A stretch of 8,671 nt of DNA from Acidobacteriota bacterium. GTDB lineage: Bacteria; Acidobacteriota; Blastocatellia; Pyrinomonadales; Pyrinomonadaceae. Made by a program: the position numbers and the translations under genes. Positions 1 through 7,032 of this stretch are shown here, one piece after another (position 1 is the stretch's first letter; every line of letters begins with the position of its first letter). The stretch covers positions 1 through 8,671 of the forward strand of contig JABFSB010000101.1 in the NCBI GenBank assembly GCA_013140875.1, in the 5' to 3' direction. The notes beneath the pieces are model-generated. The model was not told the DNA's origin, did not search any database, and was given only the letters and a program-made list of their open reading frames with translations.

Positions 1-1
1 T

Positions 2-601
2 GAAAAATATACCGACGGTTTAGGCCCCGTTGTGGTGCAGGATGTAGAAACCCGCCGCGTGCTGATGCTCGGGTTTATGAATGCCGAGGCATTATTGAAG
101 ACCGAAGTGTCGGGGCGCGTTACGTTTTATTCGCGAACGAAAAAACGGCTTTGGACAAAGGGTGAGACGAGCGGAAATTTTCTTGATGTGGTTTCGATTA
201 CATCAGACTGCGACGAAGACACACTTCTGCTAAAAGCCAAGCCGGACGGGCCGGTTTGTCACACGGGAGCGGAGACGTGCTTTGGCGAAAGCAACCTTGG
301 CGATAAGCTCGATTTTCTCTCTGAGCTGGAAGCAACGATCGAAGATCGCCGTTCCGCCCGGCCAGAAGATTCGTACGTTGCAAAGCTTTTTGCGAAAGGT
401 TTGAATAAGATCGCTCAGAAAGTCGGCGAAGAGGCCGTAGAAACCGTCATCTCCGCAAAAGATGAAGATCAGGAAGCATTCAAGAACGAGGCGGCCGATC
501 TTTTATTTCATCTTATTGTCCTGCTGAACGCGAAGAACACATCCTTAGATGAAATTACCGAGGTGCTGCAGCGGCGGCATCAACCACGCGGGACGAGTTA
601 G
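2..601 (+). CDS. hisIE: HisIE, bifunctional phosphoribosyl-AMP cyclohydrolase / phosphoribosyl-ATP pyrophosphatase (5' partial)
   Basis: This cytoplasmic enzyme catalyses two early steps of histidine synthesis: HisE hydrolyses phosphoribosyl-ATP to phosphoribosyl-AMP, and HisI opens the purine ring of that product. The frame is open to the left edge; the visible 199 residues begin EKYTDGLGPVVVQD, which aligns near residue 13 of E. coli HisI, so roughly a dozen residues are missing. The GTG at 32 lies inside this conserved stretch and is not the likely start. Numbering from base 2, the HisI part (about 1-95) carries WTKGETSGN (51-59), the Mg-binding Asp69/71/73 cluster (DCDED), and the expected zinc cysteines Cys70, Cys86 and Cys93. 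The HisE part (about 100-199) shows KVGEEAVE (140-147) and NEAADLLFH (162-170). The gene is convergent with lpxA. It probably ends a his operon lying to the left, which is an inference from its position. Confidence 0.95.
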   Translation, partial: EKYTDGLGPVVVQDVETRRVLMLGFMNAEALLKTEVSGRVTFYSRTKKRLWTKGETSGNFLDVVSITSDCDEDTLLLKAKPDGPVCHTGAETCFGESNLGDKLDFLSELEATIEDRRSARPEDSYVAKLFAKGLNKIAQKVGEEAVETVISAKDEDQEAFKNEAADLLFHLIVLLNAKNTSLDEITEVLQRRHQPRGTS

Positions 602-638
602 GAACGATAATAAGTTGGTCTCACGAATCAAACCGTAA

Positions 639-776
639 GAGCGGGGGCAAGCCCGCCTTCCCGACCTGCGAACCTGTTTGTGTTGAATAGGAACCGGAAG
701 TTGAATATTTGTGACGTTGGCAGTTAGAGTTCAAGGCCATCAATTCGCAGGTCTGGAAGGGTGGCTTGCCCCGCTC
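639..776. repeat. Long imperfect inverted repeat between convergent hisIE and lpxA
   Basis: The left arm (639-672) and the reverse complement of the right arm (744-776) agree at 30 of 33 aligned positions with a single 1-base gap. Both begin GAGCGGGG and end GACCTGCGAA. The arms are separated by 71 bases. Each arm also contains its own short GC-rich palindrome (GGGCAAGCCC in the left arm, GGCTTGCC in the right). The position between two converging genes suits a bidirectional terminator, or a pair of REP-like dispersed elements in opposite orientation. The sequence shows the repeat, but which of these roles applies is inference. Confidence 0.75.
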
Positions 777-794
777 CTTTATGTTGGTCAATAT

Positions 795-1574
795 TCACTT
801 CACCACACCGCGTTTCGAAGAAACGATGAACTCGACGAGCAGATCGACCTCGCTGCAGTTCTTAATTTCTTCGCGTATTTTTTCGACGGCCTGGGTTGTG
901 TTTAGTTTTGCAGACAATAACAAATGGTAAGCGTGGTTTAGTTTTTGAATCGTATCGGGCGAATAGCCTCGACGCTTCATTCCGATGCGATTCAGCCCGT
1001 AGCATTTCGCGTGATTTCCCTGAATGACCGCAAACGGCGGAGCATCTTTTACGACCACCGAATATCCGCCGATAAAAGCCTCCAGACCGACCCGGCAAAA
1101 TTGATGGACGCCGGAGTAGGCGCCGACGTTGGCTTTATCGGCAATCTCGACGTGTCCGGCCAGCGTTGCGGCATTTGCCATTATTATGCTGCTGCCAAGC
1201 TGGCAATCGTGCGCCACGTGCGCCTGTGCCATTAACAGATTGTCGTCGCCGATCCGTGTCACGCCGCCGCCGCCCGCCGTTCCGCGATGGATAGTTACGA
1301 ATTCACGTATCTGGTTTCGTTTGCCGATCTCGGTCGAGGTCGGTTCGCCCGAATACTTAAGGTCCTGAGGGGCAAGACCGATCGAAACAAATGGAAAAAT
1401 ATGCGTGCCTTCGCCGATCGACGTTTGGCCGTCGACGACCACGTGCGATTCAAGCCGAACGCCGTCACCGAGCGTTACCTGATCGCCGACGGTAGAGAAC
1501 GGCCCGATGTAACAATCGCCGCCGAGGCTTGCATGAGGAGAAACCAAAGCTGTTTCGTGTATGAAGGCGGCCAT
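795..1574 (-). CDS. lpxA: LpxA, acyl-ACP--UDP-N-acetylglucosamine O-acyltransferase
   Basis: LpxA performs the first step of lipid A synthesis in the cytoplasm, moving a 3-hydroxyacyl chain from acyl carrier protein to the 3-OH of UDP-GlcNAc. The 259-residue length is normal for the family. Residues 1-190 are a left-handed parallel beta-helix of hexapeptide repeats; the C-terminal part (191-259) is helical. Conserved features include AHVAHDC (118-124; His122 matches catalytic His125 of E. coli), LAGH (His141), VHQFC (His157), QGNHA (185-189) and MKRRGY (199-204). Gly170 sits at the position of E. coli Gly173, the acyl-chain ruler, which would allow a long chain such as C14; that is inferred. 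It follows fabZ by 15 bases and is the last gene of the cluster. No clear Shine-Dalgarno sequence precedes the ATG, so translation may depend on fabZ. Confidence 0.96.
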   Translation of the reverse strand: MAAFIHETALVSPHASLGGDCYIGPFSTVGDQVTLGDGVRLESHVVVDGQTSIGEGTHIFPFVSIGLAPQDLKYSGEPTSTEIGKRNQIREFVTIHRGTAGGGGVTRIGDDNLLMAQAHVAHDCQLGSSIIMANAATLAGHVEIADKANVGAYSGVHQFCRVGLEAFIGGYSVVVKDAPPFAVIQGNHAKCYGLNRIGMKRRGYSPDTIQKLNHAYHLLLSAKLNTTQAVEKIREEIKNCSEVDLLVEFIVSSKRGVVK

Positions 1575-1589
1575 AGAAGCTTGAAGGTT

Positions 1590-2051
1590 TTAGAGATTGG
1601 ACGGCCGATCGGCGATTACGCTCATTATCTCGGCTTCGGCCGTGACCTTGCCATCGACCATTGCCACGCCCTTCATTTTCTGGACCTTGCTGCCGATGCG
1701 AAGCGCGGTCACTTCGAGAACGAGCGTATCGCCCGGGACCACCGGCCGCCGAAATCGCGCATTCTCGATCCCGCTAAAGAAAGGTATTTTTTCGTCGCGG
1801 TCCTCAAACTCGCGAAGGGCAAGGATCGCCCCGACCTGCGCCAAGGCTTCGATCTGCAGAACGCCCGGCATGACCGGCGCACCCGGAAAGTGCCCGGTAA
1901 AGAAATGCTCGTTCGCCGTCACTTGTTTTATGCCGACGATGCGAACGCGCGGCTCGAGCTCGATTATCTTATCTACAAGCAGAAATGGATATCTGTGCGG
2001 CAGGATCTTCTGAATCGCGACCGAATCGTAGATGATTTGCGAGGCAGCCAT
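1590..2051 (-). CDS. fabZ: FabZ, 3-hydroxyacyl-[acyl-carrier-protein] dehydratase
   Basis: FabZ removes water from 3-hydroxyacyl-ACP in type II fatty acid synthesis and competes with LpxA for the hydroxyacyl-ACP pool, which explains its place beside lpxA. The 153-residue protein is a full-length single hot-dog domain. The N-terminal motif ILPHRYPFLLVD (16-27) is typical. The catalytic pair is visible as His54 in GHFPG (53-57) and Glu68 in QIEALAQ (66-72), followed by a conserved FFSGIENARFRRPVVPGD segment. The family form with Glu, rather than the Asp of FabA, supports fabZ over fabA. It lies 79 bases after the second ompH-like gene and 15 bases before lpxA. No strong Shine-Dalgarno is visible before the ATG and no other ATG/GTG start lies just upstream in frame. 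Confidence 0.96.
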   Translation of the reverse strand: MAASQIIYDSVAIQKILPHRYPFLLVDKIIELEPRVRIVGIKQVTANEHFFTGHFPGAPVMPGVLQIEALAQVGAILALREFEDRDEKIPFFSGIENARFRRPVVPGDTLVLEVTALRIGSKVQKMKGVAMVDGKVTAEAEIMSVIADRPSNL

Positions 2052-2130
2052 AAAGTAAAAGTCAGGAGCCGGCCTAAAGTTCAGACTTCGATCGGCTGCT
2101 GACTTATTTCGTTATCCTGACAAAACTGTA

Positions 2131-2748
2131 CTACTTAGGCGTAGCGGTCGTTGCGGTACCCGCCGGACGAGCGTTGTAAAACGCGATGAACTCTTTCGTC
2201 ACGTCGTACTTGTCGTCAAAGCCAATCAGGATACCCGCTTCTTCAAGCTTGGCGCCATCTAAGATCATCGCATAACCCTTTTGCTTGGCGAAATCGCTAA
2301 GGCTCTTAACTATATCCGCATAAACCGGGCCAACGACCTGCTGAGACCGACGGTCAGACTTGTTCTTAAGATCCTCCTGCAAACGTTTAATCTCAATTTC
2401 GAGATTCTGGGCTTCCTCCACCTTTGCTGACAGCGTCGCCTGATTGTTCGCTGCCGGAACGCCTGTGGGTGCGGGCTGCTGCAATTTTTGAATTTCGCCG
2501 GCGAGCGTCTGATATCTCGCCCTCTTGGTATTAAGCTGGTCAGCGGCGGGCTTGAACTCCGCGTCCAAACTAGCCAAAGCCGTGCGGAACTTCGCAATCC
2601 CGGCCTTTTCATCGCTGAATGCATTGACGTTGACCAACCCGATCTTACCCGGGCCTGTGGTCGTTGCCGCAGGAACCTGTGCGGACGCCGAAACTGCAAA
2701 TGCCATCGAAAGGGCGAAGCAAACGGCTATAAAAGTAAATCTCTTCAT
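2131..2748 (-). CDS. OmpH/Skp-like periplasmic chaperone, second copy
   Basis: A secreted 205-residue protein of the OmpH/Skp family, whose members hold unfolded outer-membrane proteins in the periplasm on the way to BamA. An N-terminal signal peptide ends at ASA|Q (23/24). The middle (about 55-150) is charged and helical, as expected for the coiled-coil tentacle of Skp, interrupted by a Pro/Ala-rich stretch (91-104). The C-terminal part has VVGPVYADIVKSL and DFAKQKGYA (152-160), then TKEFIAFYNARP. It is a clear but diverged paralogue of the gene at 2920-3498, sharing the NAFSDxKxGI start of the mature domain, the DFAKQKGYA block and the FYNxR end. A Shine-Dalgarno AAGGAG lies 11 bases before the ATG. 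A separate promoter-like sequence precedes it. It occupies the place where lpxD usually sits. Confidence 0.88.
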   Translation of the reverse strand: MKRFTFIAVCFALSMAFAVSASAQVPAATTTGPGKIGLVNVNAFSDEKAGIAKFRTALASLDAEFKPAADQLNTKRARYQTLAGEIQKLQQPAPTGVPAANNQATLSAKVEEAQNLEIEIKRLQEDLKNKSDRRSQQVVGPVYADIVKSLSDFAKQKGYAMILDGAKLEEAGILIGFDDKYDVTKEFIAFYNARPAGTATTATPK

Positions 2749-2836
2749 CTTATCTAAAACTCCTTAAATCTTGCTGAGCAATGATTGCGTGATGCGGACT
2801 GCTGTGTATTTGAAACTATTTCTTGTTAAATTGTTG

Positions 2837-2869
2837 CCTGTCTAACTCAAACTAAACGCGAAAGACAGG
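2837..2869. promoter_or_regulatory. Perfect 7-bp inverted repeat at the predicted transcription start of ompH copy 2
   Basis: CCTGTCT (2837-2843) and AGACAGG (2863-2869) are perfect inverted repeats separated by 19 bases. On the minus strand they begin 4 bases downstream of the -10-like box at 2873-2878, so they overlap the expected start of transcription (about 2866) and the first part of the leader. The arrangement could be an operator for a dimeric repressor or a 5'-end hairpin that protects the mRNA. The repeat is seen directly; the role is inference. Confidence 0.45.
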
Positions 2870-2872
2870 AAT

Positions 2873-2900
2873 ATTATGTTATTTGACCCTTAAATGTCAA
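2873..2900 (-). promoter_or_regulatory. Sigma70-type promoter for ompH copy 2, fabZ and lpxA
   Basis: On the minus strand a perfect TTGACA (2895-2900) is followed after 16 bases by CATAAT (2873-2878), which matches the TATAAT consensus at five of six positions. It lies just after the stop codon of ompH copy 1 in a 171-bp gap that is AT-rich compared with the genes around it. The predicted leader is about 117 nt. It would allow the second chaperone gene, fabZ and lpxA to be expressed without bamA. Confidence 0.6.
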
Positions 2901-2919
2901 TTTTTACACTTTTGAGAGT

Positions 2920-3498
2920 CTATTTAGGCGGTGCCGCAGCCCGCGAGTTGTAAAAGGTGATAAAGTCCTTCGTCGTATCGGCCAGCGGGTCCAGAAACAG
3001 AAGCGAATTGGTTTGAGCCAGTGAGCCGATATCGAACATAGTGGCATAACCTTTCTGCTTCGCGAAGTCCTGCAGGACCTTCATGATGTCAGCAGTTATA
3101 GGCCCGATCACCTCGTTCCGCTTGCGCGTTACATCGGCCTCATACTCTTTCTTTTTGAACTCGAATTCGCGTTCGATCTTTGCTCCGTCAAGCTGTTTGG
3201 CGGCCAGTTCGGCCTGATTCACAGGGTTTGCGGCCTGGAGCTTATTAACGTCCGCGATTATCGCGGCGAGCCGGGTTTGAAGACCCTGCAGCTCGGCAAG
3301 CTGCGGTTTCATCGTATCTTCGATCGTCTTAAGCCCCGCGACATACTTTGTGATCCCAACCTTCGCGTCGCTGAACGCATTCGTATCGATCCAACCGACT
3401 TTGGTCGGCACCGCGACCGGAACCTGGGCATGTGCAGCGAAAACAAAACCGGAAATTGCCGACACAACGACAATAAGGCGCAACAAATTTTTCTTCAT
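2920..3498 (-). CDS. OmpH/Skp-like periplasmic chaperone, first copy
   Basis: A 192-residue secreted protein of the OmpH/Skp family, expected to bind unfolded outer-membrane proteins in the periplasm. The signal peptide MKKNLLRLIVVVSAISGFVF is followed by cleavage at AHA|Q (24/25). The mature protein starts with VGWIDTNAFSD (34-44), continues through a long charged helical region (about 55-130) rich in Lys, Glu, Gln and Leu, and ends with a conserved block including DFAKQKGYATMFD (144-156) and TKDFITFYNSR (176-186). Its length is close to that of E. coli Skp (about 160) plus extra tail. It lies 60 bases after bamA, as skp does in many diderms, with Shine-Dalgarno-like GGGAG 10 bases before the ATG. 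It is a paralogue of the next gene in the cluster. The family is clear; calling it skp itself would go beyond the evidence. Confidence 0.9.
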   Translation of the reverse strand: MKKNLLRLIVVVSAISGFVFAAHAQVPVAVPTKVGWIDTNAFSDAKVGITKYVAGLKTIEDTMKPQLAELQGLQTRLAAIIADVNKLQAANPVNQAELAAKQLDGAKIEREFEFKKKEYEADVTRKRNEVIGPITADIMKVLQDFAKQKGYATMFDIGSLAQTNSLLFLDPLADTTKDFITFYNSRAAAPPK

Positions 3499-3558
3499 TA
3501 AATTCGATCTCCCTTGCCGCCCCTTATTCGCAAAAAACCAGTGTGATTATAAGCCGAT

Positions 3559-6500
3559 CTAGAATGTGCGACCGACCGTGAACCTGAATCCATTTCGTTT
3601 TCCGGGAAGGAAAATACCCGGCAGTTCCTGGGTGAAACCGAGCTTGGCATTCGGATTATAGTAATAGATCAACCGGAACGGAACGTTAACGACCGGGACC
3701 TGTACCCGCAGCTCCAGGCCGACACTGGCCTTAAAGTCGCCGAGTTTGCCGAATGAGCTGTCGTCGACGCGGAGCAGCGAATTTTGCTGGACCTCGCCGC
3801 GGACATAAAGCTGTTGGACTTCCGGTGAAAGCGATGTCGGACAGCCAAAACGGTTGCCGCGGCAGAATTCGTTAATAAAGTCAGTCTTGGTCATCACACG
3901 GCCCTGATAATAGAGAATGCTGCCGAAACTGCTTTCGAGCACCGGAGTATTGATCAGCCCAAGAGCTGTAAGCCGTCCCGCACCGAGCAATTGCTCGTCC
4001 GGGAGGAATTCGGTGTTGATCCGCTGCGTGCCCGATTTGCGAAGGTTGAATACACTGCCGACATCGGCAAAAACTGCCATCGTGGCCGGGCCGAAGATCG
4101 GGATGCGGTATTCGAAATTGCCGAGTATCTGCGTATCGCCGCCGATGAAGCGGTAATTGCGTGAAAATAATGCCGGGTTCGCTCCATCCGGACCCGTGAC
4201 CAGACCTATTGCGTTGGCTATTTCCTGGGCCCTTGTCGGATCGGGCTGGCCGGTTGCCGGATTGATAAATCCGTTATACGGAACGGTAGTGCCCGCCGCA
4301 TTGGATGCCAAAACGACATTTCTGCTCGTCACATACGTATCGAATGGGGCGATCGGCCCGATACTGCGTGAGTTGTAGCCGCGAATATCGTTCTCGCTCC
4401 CGAGAAAATATCTTTCGTATGCGGGAACACCGCCGACGAACGAGATCGAATTTGCGTTTCGCACCGTGTCGGTCAACGCGAAAGCACCGATCGTACCGGC
4501 CTGGATGCGAAATGCGAAAACTTCCGGATTCTTCGATTTACGCCGCCGCACGGGCATGAACTTTGAGAAAGTGATATTCGGTTGATAGGTCCGAACATCG
4601 CCGCCAAGCCCCGCGAGGGCGATCGAAGCCGAGAACTGCGTTCCGCTCAAAGTGTCGATGCCATTCGCCGACGGTTGACGCGTATCATAGACGAACTGGC
4701 CTGAAATACGGCTGGTGATGATGTTCGGCTGTGCGTAGATGACCGGAATGCGTTGCGACGGATCGGCCGAAGCATTGACCGCCGGGTCCTGGATCGTCGT
4801 GGCCGAAAACTGATACGTCAGGCCGACACGCGAAAATTGTGTAAACGCCCGCTTTTTGAAAGCAAGTTCGGACAGCGGCGCCGTCGCGAAAAGCGTTCCG
4901 CCATAGGTCGTCTGGGTAAACAGATTGCTCGAATCCGTGACGATCTGCCCCAACGGGTTGAAAAGGTCGTTCAAAACGTCGGTGTTCTGGGTCAGAAACG
5001 TGCCTTCACCGAAAAACTTGTAACGCGAAGCGAACAGCGAAAAACCGACGGATATTGGGCGATCGCGAAAATAAGGTTCCTGATAACTGACCTGCAAACT
5101 CTGCTGCCGGTTACCGGCACCGAGCGAGAAGGAAAGGATCTCGCCGCGGCCCGCAAGGTTGTTCGTCGAATATTCAAGGCCGAAGAACGATCCGCCGATG
5201 CCGGAAACGCCGCCGTTGAACGAGATCTGCTGGCGGCCCTTTTCTTTGATTTTCACCAAAAGGTCGACATCACCCTGTTCGTCATCGGTCCTTATTTCGA
5301 CGTCCTGGTCCTTGTCGATCGGATCAAAATACTGGGTTTGATTCAGGCGGGCGACCGATATCTCAAGGTATCGCGAGTTATAGATATCGCCCTCGTTAAG
5401 GAGAAACTCGCGCCGCATAACGCGGTCACGGGTAAAAGTGTTGCCGGTAAATTCCAACCGCCGCAAGGTAAATTGTTTTCCTTCGTCGATCTTGATCGTA
5501 ATATCGACAACCGACTCATTCGGGTTGGTTGGGCTGTCCTTGAAATCCGGCTCGAACTCGGCAACATAGTTTACGAAACCCTGCGAACCGTAATACTTTT
5601 TCAGATCTTCATACACCGCATCCTGCAGCCGTTTTCCATCGGCGATCTCGCCTGTTTTCAACCCGACGATGGCGAGTATCTGCTGTTCCGAAAAGATCGA
5701 GTTGCCTTCTACTTTTAGGGCACCGACGCGCGAGATCTTGCCTTCGGTCACAGGGATAACGATCTTCAGCGTGTCATCCTTCGACGATATTAGTGGCAGC
5801 GGCAGGTCGATCAGCGGAATAAAATCCGTCCGCTTTACGCCGAGCCCGACGACCTCAGGCTCACCGATTCGGGCCTGGAAATAGCCCTTCGACCACATAT
5901 ATGCACGTACGTTCTTTTGCAGATCGTACTGCAGTTTGCGCAAGTCGAGAATGTCCTGTCCCTTAAACCTCGATATCAGCCCCGTTTCTTTTACAAGCGT
6001 CAATGCACCTCGAAGTTCGCCATCGCTGAACTTCTCATTTCCGTCGAATTCAATGTCGATGATGCGTGAGCGATTGCCTTGTTCAATCTCGAACGTGAGC
6101 GCGATCGAGGTCGCAGAAACTTCTTCTTCCTTTACCGTAACTTTGGCGTTCGGATATCCCTTGCCGGCCAAAAGCTCCCGAAGCACGCGCGTGCCACCTC
6201 GCGCCTTCACTGGATCGTAGATCGATTCCTTCGAAATGCCGACGCGCTCTTCGCGAAACTTCTTTAGAATGTCCGATTCGGTGATGGCCTTCGAACCCGT
6301 GAATTGAAGATCGCGGATGATTGGCCATTCGCGCACCTCGAAGATGACGTTGACGCCGCCGCGCACACCTTCGGTCGTGATCACGCGGGTCGCGGTCTTA
6401 TCGAAGAAGTTCAGAGAAAGAAGCTCCTTTAGATCGCGCTCCAACGCCGCCGGATCGTAAACATCGCCCGAACGTGTCTTGATGTAATACAACAGGTCGT

Positions 6501-6663
6501 CGTCCCGAAGACGACGGTTGCCCTGAATGTCAACGTTTTCAACTATTTGCTGCTGAACTGAGGAGGAGATTTCATTCGCATTGGTACCAACTTTTGCCTG
6601 CACCGGGGCCGCCACAAAGGCGAATGCCGCGAGTACAAGCCCGAATGCGCTGAATTTGAACAT
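3559..6663 (-). CDS. bamA: BamA, outer membrane protein assembly factor (Omp85 family)
   Basis: BamA is the core of the machine that folds beta-barrel proteins into the outer membrane. The 1034-residue protein has a signal peptide (cleavage near VQA|K, 23/24), five POTRA domains at roughly 40-112, 113-195, 196-308, 309-395 and 396-474, and a C-terminal 16-strand barrel from about 475. Family signatures include EYSTNNLAGRGE (497-508), QEPYFRD (528-534), the lid-loop IRGY (760-763; family V/I-RGY/F) and the C-terminal beta-signal GFRFTVGRTF ending in Phe. It is about 220 residues longer than E. coli BamA (810), the excess being mainly in the barrel region, including a loop of about 75 residues after IRGY and a loop with Cys934 and Cys941 that could form a disulfide. 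POTRA3 is also enlarged. AAGGGA lies 11 bases before the ATG. First gene of the cluster. Confidence 0.96.
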   Translation of the reverse strand: MFKFSAFGLVLAAFAFVAAPVQAKVGTNANEISSSVQQQIVENVDIQGNRRLRDDDLLYYIKTRSGDVYDPAALERDLKELLSLNFFDKTATRVITTEGVRGGVNVIFEVREWPIIRDLQFTGSKAITESDILKKFREERVGISKESIYDPVKARGGTRVLRELLAGKGYPNAKVTVKEEEVSATSIALTFEIEQGNRSRIIDIEFDGNEKFSDGELRGALTLVKETGLISRFKGQDILDLRKLQYDLQKNVRAYMWSKGYFQARIGEPEVVGLGVKRTDFIPLIDLPLPLISSKDDTLKIVIPVTEGKISRVGALKVEGNSIFSEQQILAIVGLKTGEIADGKRLQDAVYEDLKKYYGSQGFVNYVAEFEPDFKDSPTNPNESVVDITIKIDEGKQFTLRRLEFTGNTFTRDRVMRREFLLNEGDIYNSRYLEISVARLNQTQYFDPIDKDQDVEIRTDDEQGDVDLLVKIKEKGRQQISFNGGVSGIGGSFFGLEYSTNNLAGRGEILSFSLGAGNRQQSLQVSYQEPYFRDRPISVGFSLFASRYKFFGEGTFLTQNTDVLNDLFNPLGQIVTDSSNLFTQTTYGGTLFATAPLSELAFKKRAFTQFSRVGLTYQFSATTIQDPAVNASADPSQRIPVIYAQPNIITSRISGQFVYDTRQPSANGIDTLSGTQFSASIALAGLGGDVRTYQPNITFSKFMPVRRRKSKNPEVFAFRIQAGTIGAFALTDTVRNANSISFVGGVPAYERYFLGSENDIRGYNSRSIGPIAPFDTYVTSRNVVLASNAAGTTVPYNGFINPATGQPDPTRAQEIANAIGLVTGPDGANPALFSRNYRFIGGDTQILGNFEYRIPIFGPATMAVFADVGSVFNLRKSGTQRINTEFLPDEQLLGAGRLTALGLINTPVLESSFGSILYYQGRVMTKTDFINEFCRGNRFGCPTSLSPEVQQLYVRGEVQQNSLLRVDDSSFGKLGDFKASVGLELRVQVPVVNVPFRLIYYYNPNAKLGFTQELPGIFLPGKRNGFRFTVGRTF

Positions 6664-6708
6664 AAAATGATTTGTCCCTTATGCCGCGGTTATGATAGCT
6701 GTTATTGC

Positions 6709-6732
6709 GAACCCTGATACCACCTCGGGTTC
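6709..6732 (-). promoter_or_regulatory. Small inverted repeat in the bamA leader
   Basis: GAACCC (6709-6714) and GGGTTC (6727-6732) form a perfect 6-bp stem with a 12-base loop, 45 bases upstream of the bamA start codon. If transcription starts near 6870 it would be within the bamA leader RNA. No U-tract follows, so it is not an obvious terminator. Six base pairs can occur by chance. Confidence 0.3.
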
Positions 6733-6877
6733 TTTAAGTACCGCAAAATCTTATAGTTAAACCAGCCAGATCGGCCCAGAAACAGGCGGTATTTATATGT
6801 CGGAAAAGTACTCAACCTATGATTCGACGAACGAACACGAGGTTGCCCTCTCCTGAACCTGCTTCACAAACTTTCGA

Positions 6878-6883
6878 ATTATA
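6878..6883 (-). promoter_or_regulatory. Candidate -10 box for the bamA cluster
   Basis: A perfect TATAAT is present on the minus strand, pointing toward bamA, which would give a leader of about 207 nt. The region 16-18 bases upstream has no good TTGACA match (TTCGTT at best), so the assignment rests on the -10 box alone. Weaker TATAAA- and TATAAG-like boxes occur nearer to bamA. Confidence 0.35.
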
Positions 6884-6953
6884 CAGGTAAAGGGAGAAAA
6901 AACGAAAAGCACACGCCCGTCCGGCAAGCATCCCGGCCAGCCTGATTTTTAGG

Positions 6954-6995
6954 TTTACAAACCCTTAACAAAAATTTACGTGCCCATAACAAAAC
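6954..6995. promoter_or_regulatory. Two adjacent 21-bp direct repeats, possible AraC-family operator
   Basis: The copies at 6954-6974 and 6975-6995 lie head to tail and agree at 16 of 21 positions. Both have TTTAC, then three variable bases, then CCC, one variable base, then TAACAAAA. No third copy is seen on either side. A 21-bp period equals two turns of the helix, and direct half-sites 21 bp apart are known for AraC-family proteins such as AraC at araI1-I2. The pair ends 63 bases before the start codon of the AraC-type gene. Binding by that protein is inference. Confidence 0.5.
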
Positions 6996-7032
6996 TCGGA
7001 TTCCATTTTGCCGCGACGGCGTGAATGAAAGT

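Noticed and set aside
32..34. GTG at 32 as the start of HisIE.
   Set aside because: The upstream codons from base 2 encode EKYTDGLGPV, which matches the conserved N-terminal part of HisI, so the gene is cut by the window edge and does not start here.
1287..2102. A 271-codon open frame on the plus strand across lpxA and fabZ.
   Set aside because: It runs antisense through two conserved genes and their spacer and has no family features; the minus-strand genes explain the open frame.
4753..5718. A 321-codon open frame on the plus strand inside bamA.
   Set aside because: It is fully antisense to a clearly coding bamA reading frame, has a basic, repetitive composition typical of shadow frames and shows no recognisable domain or ribosome-binding site.
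6739..6791. Inverted repeat TACCGC / GCGGTA in the bamA upstream region.
   Set aside because: The arms are only 6 bp and 41 bases apart, with no extension and no clear relation to a promoter; this is expected by chance.
6913..6940. GC-rich CCGG-containing segment that might form a hairpin upstream of the AraC-type gene.
   Set aside because: Only about four consecutive base pairs can form before a mismatch, too little to call a structure or a repeat element.
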